The position numbers and the translations under genes were made by a program. This document shows, in pieces, positions 4,725 to 8,535 of a stretch of DNA of 8,535 bases. The stretch is from Candidatus Omnitrophota bacterium (GTDB taxonomy: Bacteria > Omnitrophota > Gorgyraeia > 2-01-FULL-45-10), in contig JAPLMH010000024.1 of NCBI GenBank assembly GCA_026387135.1, positions 1 through 8,535 of the forward strand, given 5' to 3'. Each line of letters begins with the position of its first letter. The stretch's first letter is position 1. The notes under the pieces are model-generated. The model had not been told where the DNA came from. It made no database searches and saw only the letters and a list, made by a program, of their open reading frames with translations.

Positions 4725-7412
4725 ATGCCTAAAAAAAGACTCTTCTTAATAGACGGTAATTCATTCTGTTATAGGGCGTTTTATGCAATAAGGAGCCTGT
4801 CCAATTCCAAGGGGCAGCCTACCAATGCCGTATATGGATTCAATTCCATGCTTGGTAAGATAATAAAGGACGAAAAACCGGATATGTTGGCCGTGGCATT
4901 CGACCTAAAGGGCCCCACATTCAGGCATAAGAAGTTCGATGAATACAAGATCCACAGAAAACCGATGCCGGACGATCTGGTAAGCCAGATGTCCTATATA
5001 AAACAGCTGGTCCAGGCTCTCAACATTCCCTTATACGAAATGCAGGGTTACGAGGCTGATGATCTCCTCGCCACGCTCGCGAAGAAAGCGGAAGATAAAG
5101 ACATAGAGACTTTCATAGTCACGGGAGATAAGGACGCGCTTCAGCTTGTGGATTCACATATAAAGGTCTACTCGACCCATAAAGAAGGTTTGATATATGA
5201 CGCTCATAAAGTCAAAGAGATCTATGGCGTGGGGCCAGATAAAGTTACCGACATAATGGCGCTTATGGGGGACGCTACCGATAATATCCCTGGGGTCAAG
5301 GGGATAGGCGAAAAGTCCGCGATAGAACTTATAGGTGAGTTCGGGAGCCTCGATGGACTGTACAAGAATATAGATAAGGTGAAGAGTGACGCCAAGAAGA
5401 AGATCCTGACCGAGGGCAGGGAGAGCGCATACTTAAGCAAAGAGCTCGCAACCGTGGATATCGACGTTCCCATAGAAATAGATTTTAAAGAGCTTGAGTT
5501 TAAAGAACCCGACCAGACGAGGCTCTTGGAGCTATACAAGGAGCTCGAGTTCAAATCTCTTCTCAAGAGCCTGACGCCGGCCGTGAAGCTAAAGAGCGAA
5601 TACGTACTCGTGTATACCGAAAAAGCTTTTAATGAATTGGTCGCGGGCTTGAAGAGATCCAAAGAGTTTGTCTTCGATACGGAGACCACGAGCGAGGATC
5701 CTGTGCTCGCGAGGTTAGCGGGCCTCTCATTTTCCTGGAAAGAGGGCGCGGCCTATTATGTGGGTGTAAGCGAGGATAAGAGCGAGAAGAAGAAGCTTGA
5801 TGTCGATCTGGTGATCGGAAAAATAAAGGATATATTCGAGGACGAAGCGATAAAAAAGACCGGGCAGAACGTAAAGTACGATTATATAGTCCTGGCAAAT
5901 TACGGTATTTACGTAAAGGGGATAATATTTGATACTATGGTGGCATCGTACCTCTTAAATCCGTCAAAGCCGAACCACGGCCTGGATGACATATCGTTCG
6001 AATACTTAAGCCATAAGATGACGACGTCTATACAGGACTTAATAGGAAAAGGCAAGTCTGCTATCACTATGGACAAGGTCGATGTCGAAATGGTCTCTGA
6101 TTACTCATGTGAGGACAGCGATGTTACGTTCAGGCTCAAGAAGATACTGGAGAAAGATATCTCGCAGAAGAACCTCGATGAACTTCTCTATAAAGTTGAG
6201 ATACCGCTGATAGAGGTCCTCGCCAAGATGGAGATGAGCGGCGTATCTATCGATAAAAAATATCTCGCCGGCCTATCTAAAGATATGGATGGCAAGCTCG
6301 ATAAGTTGACCAAGAAGATATATGAATTGGCCGGAGAAGAGTTCAATATAAACTCACCTAAGCAGCTCTCCGTTATTCTCTTTGAGAAGATGAAGCTTCC
6401 CATAATAAGAAGGACCAAGACCGGGATATCTACGGATGAGGAGGTTTTGACCAAGCTGGCTTTAAGTCATCCGCTGCCTGAAAAGCTGCTGGAATACAGA
6501 GAATTGTCAAAACTAAAGTCCACGTACGTGGATTCGCTGCCGGATCTTATAAATCCGGCGACCAATAGAGTGCATACATCATATAATCAGACGGTCACGG
6601 CCACCGGCAGGCTTTCATCCAGCGGGCCGAATCTTCAGAATATACCGATAAGGACCGAAGAGGGAAAGAAGATACGAAAAGCTTTTATAGCATCAGATAA
6701 GGACCACCTTCTTTTGTCGGCAGACTATTCGCAGATAGAGCTCAGGATCTTGGGCCATCTATCAAGGGACGCAAATCTTTTAAAAGCATTTAAAGATGGC
6801 TCCGACATTCATGCCTATACGGCGAGCCTTGTCTTCGGAGTTAAAGAGCCCGATGTGACCCCTGAAATGCGGGGCATGGCGAAGACAGTTAATTTCGGTA
6901 TTCTATACGGAATGAGTCCGTACGGTTTATCGCAAAGCCTGAAGATAGATGTTAATAAGGCCAAAGAGTTCATAGACTCTTATTTCGAAAGATACCCCGA
7001 GGTAAAGTTCTATCTCGAGGGCCTTATAGATGAGGCGCGCCAGAACGGTTTTGTCACTACGCTTCTCGGGAGGCGTAGGTATATCCCTGAGATAAATAGC
7101 ACAGATATGCGCATGAGGCAGTTCGCCGAAAGGACGGCCATAAATACGCCTATTCAGGGTTCCGCGGCGGATATCATAAAGGTCGCCATGATCTCGATAG
7201 ATGAAAGATTGTCAAAGAAGAAACTGGCGGCGAAGATGATAATGCAGGTGCATGACGAACTCGTATTTGACGTGCCGAAGGACGAATTAGAGGAAGTATA
7301 CAGGATAGTAAAAGACGGAATGGAGAATATAATAAAACTAAATGTTCCGGTTGTGGCTCACGTGGAGGTGGGCGAGAACTGGCTCGAACAAGAACCGTAT
7401 AAGGAGGGGTGA
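4725..7412 (+). CDS. polA: DNA polymerase I with 5'-nuclease, proofreading and polymerase domains
   Basis: 895 aa, close to the usual length of about 900. It fills gaps and removes RNA primers in lagging-strand maturation and excision repair, in the cytoplasm. The 5'-nuclease domain (about 1-290) shows LIDGNSFCYRAFYAI (8-22), GYEADDLLATLA (108-119), TGDKDALQLV (133-142) and GDATDNIPGVKGIGEKSA (182-199). The 3'-5' exonuclease (about 310-480) keeps all acidic residues: D318 and E320 in DTE, D386 in KYD, and Y460 with D464 in YSCED, so proofreading should work, unlike in Taq-type enzymes. The polymerase domain has motif A with DYSQIELR (D667), motif B RGMAKTVNFGILYG (R716, K720, F724) and motif C QVHDELVF (H843, D844). 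Phe724 at the Phe762 position of E. coli predicts normal discrimination against dideoxynucleotides. The ATG is supported by the family's normal start, though no Shine-Dalgarno sequence precedes it. The stop overlaps the glgA start by one base. Confidence 0.5.
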   Translation: MPKKRLFLIDGNSFCYRAFYAIRSLSNSKGQPTNAVYGFNSMLGKIIKDEKPDMLAVAFDLKGPTFRHKKFDEYKIHRKPMPDDLVSQMSYIKQLVQALNIPLYEMQGYEADDLLATLAKKAEDKDIETFIVTGDKDALQLVDSHIKVYSTHKEGLIYDAHKVKEIYGVGPDKVTDIMALMGDATDNIPGVKGIGEKSAIELIGEFGSLDGLYKNIDKVKSDAKKKILTEGRESAYLSKELATVDIDVPIEIDFKELEFKEPDQTRLLELYKELEFKSLLKSLTPAVKLKSEYVLVYTEKAFNELVAGLKRSKEFVFDTETTSEDPVLARLAGLSFSWKEGAAYYVGVSEDKSEKKKLDVDLVIGKIKDIFEDEAIKKTGQNVKYDYIVLANYGIYVKGIIFDTMVASYLLNPSKPNHGLDDISFEYLSHKMTTSIQDLIGKGKSAITMDKVDVEMVSDYSCEDSDVTFRLKKILEKDISQKNLDELLYKVEIPLIEVLAKMEMSGVSIDKKYLAGLSKDMDGKLDKLTKKIYELAGEEFNINSPKQLSVILFEKMKLPIIRRTKTGISTDEEVLTKLALSHPLPEKLLEYRELSKLKSTYVDSLPDLINPATNRVHTSYNQTVTATGRLSSSGPNLQNIPIRTEEGKKIRKAFIASDKDHLLLSADYSQIELRILGHLSRDANLLKAFKDGSDIHAYTASLVFGVKEPDVTPEMRGMAKTVNFGILYGMSPYGLSQSLKIDVNKAKEFIDSYFERYPEVKFYLEGLIDEARQNGFVTTLLGRRRYIPEINSTDMRMRQFAERTAINTPIQGSAADIIKVAMISIDERLSKKKLAAKMIMQVHDELVFDVPKDELEEVYRIVKDGMENIIKLNVPVVAHVEVGENWLEQEPYKEG
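7401..7407 (+). promoter_or_regulatory. Ribosome binding site AAGGAGG of glgA inside the end of polA
   Basis: A strong AAGGAGG lies 4 nt before the ATG at 7412 and within the last polA codons. It decides the glgA start and, with the TGATG overlap, points to translational coupling of the two genes. Confidence 0.5.
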
Positions 7413-8535
7413 TGGCAAAGTTAAAGGTGCTTTTGGCGTCGAGTGAGGTCGTTCCTTTCGCTAAGACCGGAGGGCTGGCGGATGTTGCGGGGAGCCTGCC
7501 GTTGGCTCTGGAGGAGCTCGGAGTGGATATAAGGGTCATAATGCCCAAGTATGCCTCGGTAAAAGTGGCGGGCAATTCCACCACCATAGGCAAGAACGTA
7601 AAGGTATATTTTGTAGAGAATGACGACTACTTTAACAGAAAAGAGCTTTATGGCGATAAGTTCGGGGACTACAAAGATAACCTCGACAGATTCGCCTTCT
7701 TCTCGCGCGAGATACTTGAGAGATGCAAGAAAGAGAAGTTCGCCCCCGATGTCATACATTGTAACGACTGGCAGACGGCTCTCGTTCCCGTATATTTAAA
7801 TACGCTCTATAAGTACGACTCCTTCTTCGATAACACAAAAGTGCTATACACTATACATAACATGGCTTACCAGGGAGTATTCTCGAAAGAAGAGTTCCCC
7901 AAGATAGGCCTCGATTGGGTGCTATTCCATATAAACTATTTTGAGTTCTATGACAAGGTGAACCTCATGAAAGCGGGCCTCGTATATTCGGACGCCATAA
8001 GCACGGTCAGCCCCACCTACGCGAAAGAGATATTGACTAGTGAGTTCGGATGCGGCCTCGAGGGTGTATTGAAGACGCGCGAGAACGTATTGTCCGGTAT
8101 TCTAAACGGTATAGATTACAACCTGTGGAGTCCCGAGAAAGATACCAAGATATTCAAAAAATATTCTATCGATACCCTGCAGGATAAGTATACAAATAAA
8201 GAGATGTTCCAAAAAGAGATGGGCCTGAAGGTCGATAGAAATATCCCTATGTTCGGTATGATATCACGCCTTGCGGACCAGAAGGGCGCTGATTTCGTAG
8301 CCGACATAATTGATAAGATGCTCAATATGAAGACGCAGTTCGTATTGCTTGGCACCGGCGACAACAAATATCATGTGCTATTTGAGAAGATAGCCAAGAA
8401 GTATCCCCAAAGCGCCTCCATAAGTCTAAAATTCGACGCCGTTCTGGCGCAGAAGATCTATGCATCGAGCGATATGTTCTTTGTGCCGTCTAGATATGAG
8501 CCGTGCGGCCTCAGCCAGATAATAAGCTTTAAATA
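7412..8535 (+). CDS. glgA: Glycogen/starch synthase, GT5 family (3' partial)
   Basis: 374 codons are visible and the frame runs off the right edge; the family is usually about 480 aa, so roughly the last quarter is missing. GT5 synthases add glucose from ADP-glucose (some use UDP-glucose) to the non-reducing ends of alpha-1,4-glucan in the cytoplasm. The N-terminal half has the donor loop KTGGLADVAGSLP (18-30), VIHCNDWQTALVP (114-126) and IHNMAYQG (148-155). The C-terminal half has VSPTYAKEI (199-207), LNGIDYNLWSPE (231-242), SRLADQKG (285-292, with the conserved Arg286 and Lys291) and SRYEPCGLSQ (360-369, with catalytic-site Glu363). The stretch between MPKY (45-48) and VYFVEN (65-70) is about 25-30 residues shorter than I expect for the family. 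The gene is downstream of polA, sharing one base and very likely its promoter. Family identity is firm; donor preference cannot be read from this. Confidence 0.5.
   Translation, partial: MAKLKVLLASSEVVPFAKTGGLADVAGSLPLALEELGVDIRVIMPKYASVKVAGNSTTIGKNVKVYFVENDDYFNRKELYGDKFGDYKDNLDRFAFFSREILERCKKEKFAPDVIHCNDWQTALVPVYLNTLYKYDSFFDNTKVLYTIHNMAYQGVFSKEEFPKIGLDWVLFHINYFEFYDKVNLMKAGLVYSDAISTVSPTYAKEILTSEFGCGLEGVLKTRENVLSGILNGIDYNLWSPEKDTKIFKKYSIDTLQDKYTNKEMFQKEMGLKVDRNIPMFGMISRLADQKGADFVADIIDKMLNMKTQFVLLGTGDNKYHVLFEKIAKKYPQSASISLKFDAVLAQKIYASSDMFFVPSRYEPCGLSQIISFK

Overview
The window reads as part of a chromosome from a Gram-negative-type bacterium with moderate G+C content. It favours ATA for isoleucine and AGG for arginine, and its promoters look like sigma-70 sites. 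The mix of genes (tail of a large repeat protein, CHASE2-GGDEF protein, secreted propeller protein with a TolC-like end, PolA directly coupled to GlgA) and the codon style remind me of Omnitrophota or a related PVC-side lineage. That placement is an impression, not something the sequence proves. I see no mobile element, CRISPR array, tRNA or rRNA, and the genes share a similar base composition.

Layout. Positions 2-1186 (+) hold the C-terminal part of a protein whose reading frame is open through the left edge. It starts with two copies of a beta-rich repeat and ends in a long helical region. It converges on, and overlaps by 14 bp, a gene on the minus strand (1173-2801) for a membrane-bound diguanylate cyclase-like sensor with an extracytoplasmic CHASE2 domain, three further membrane helices and a GGEEF domain. 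The 179-bp divergent region 2802-2980 holds an extended -10 promoter that may give a leaderless message for the cyclase gene. It also holds a TTGACA-type promoter for the rightward gene, followed by two copies of a 13-bp palindrome that together form a 15-bp inverted repeat. The rightward gene (2981-4558) encodes an exported protein in which I count seven propeller blades, followed by a TolC-like C-terminal region.

A perfect-consensus promoter (TTGACA, 18 bp, TATAAT) at 4567-4596 drives a leader of about 120 nt, then polA (4725-7412) and glgA (from 7412, cut by the right edge). polA has intact 5'-nuclease, proofreading and polymerase motifs. The polA stop and glgA start share one base, so the two are probably cotranscribed and translationally coupled.

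How it fits together. The three left-hand genes concern the envelope and signalling: a probable surface or secreted repeat protein, a second-messenger sensor, and an exported propeller/TolC-like protein with an operator-like element. The right-hand pair is housekeeping: DNA repair and replication plus glycogen synthesis. Nothing in the window is a clear new defence or mobile system. The best leads are the paired palindromes, a GGDEF domain with Asn at a base-recognition position, the propeller/TolC-like fusion, and the polA leader that lacks a Shine-Dalgarno sequence.
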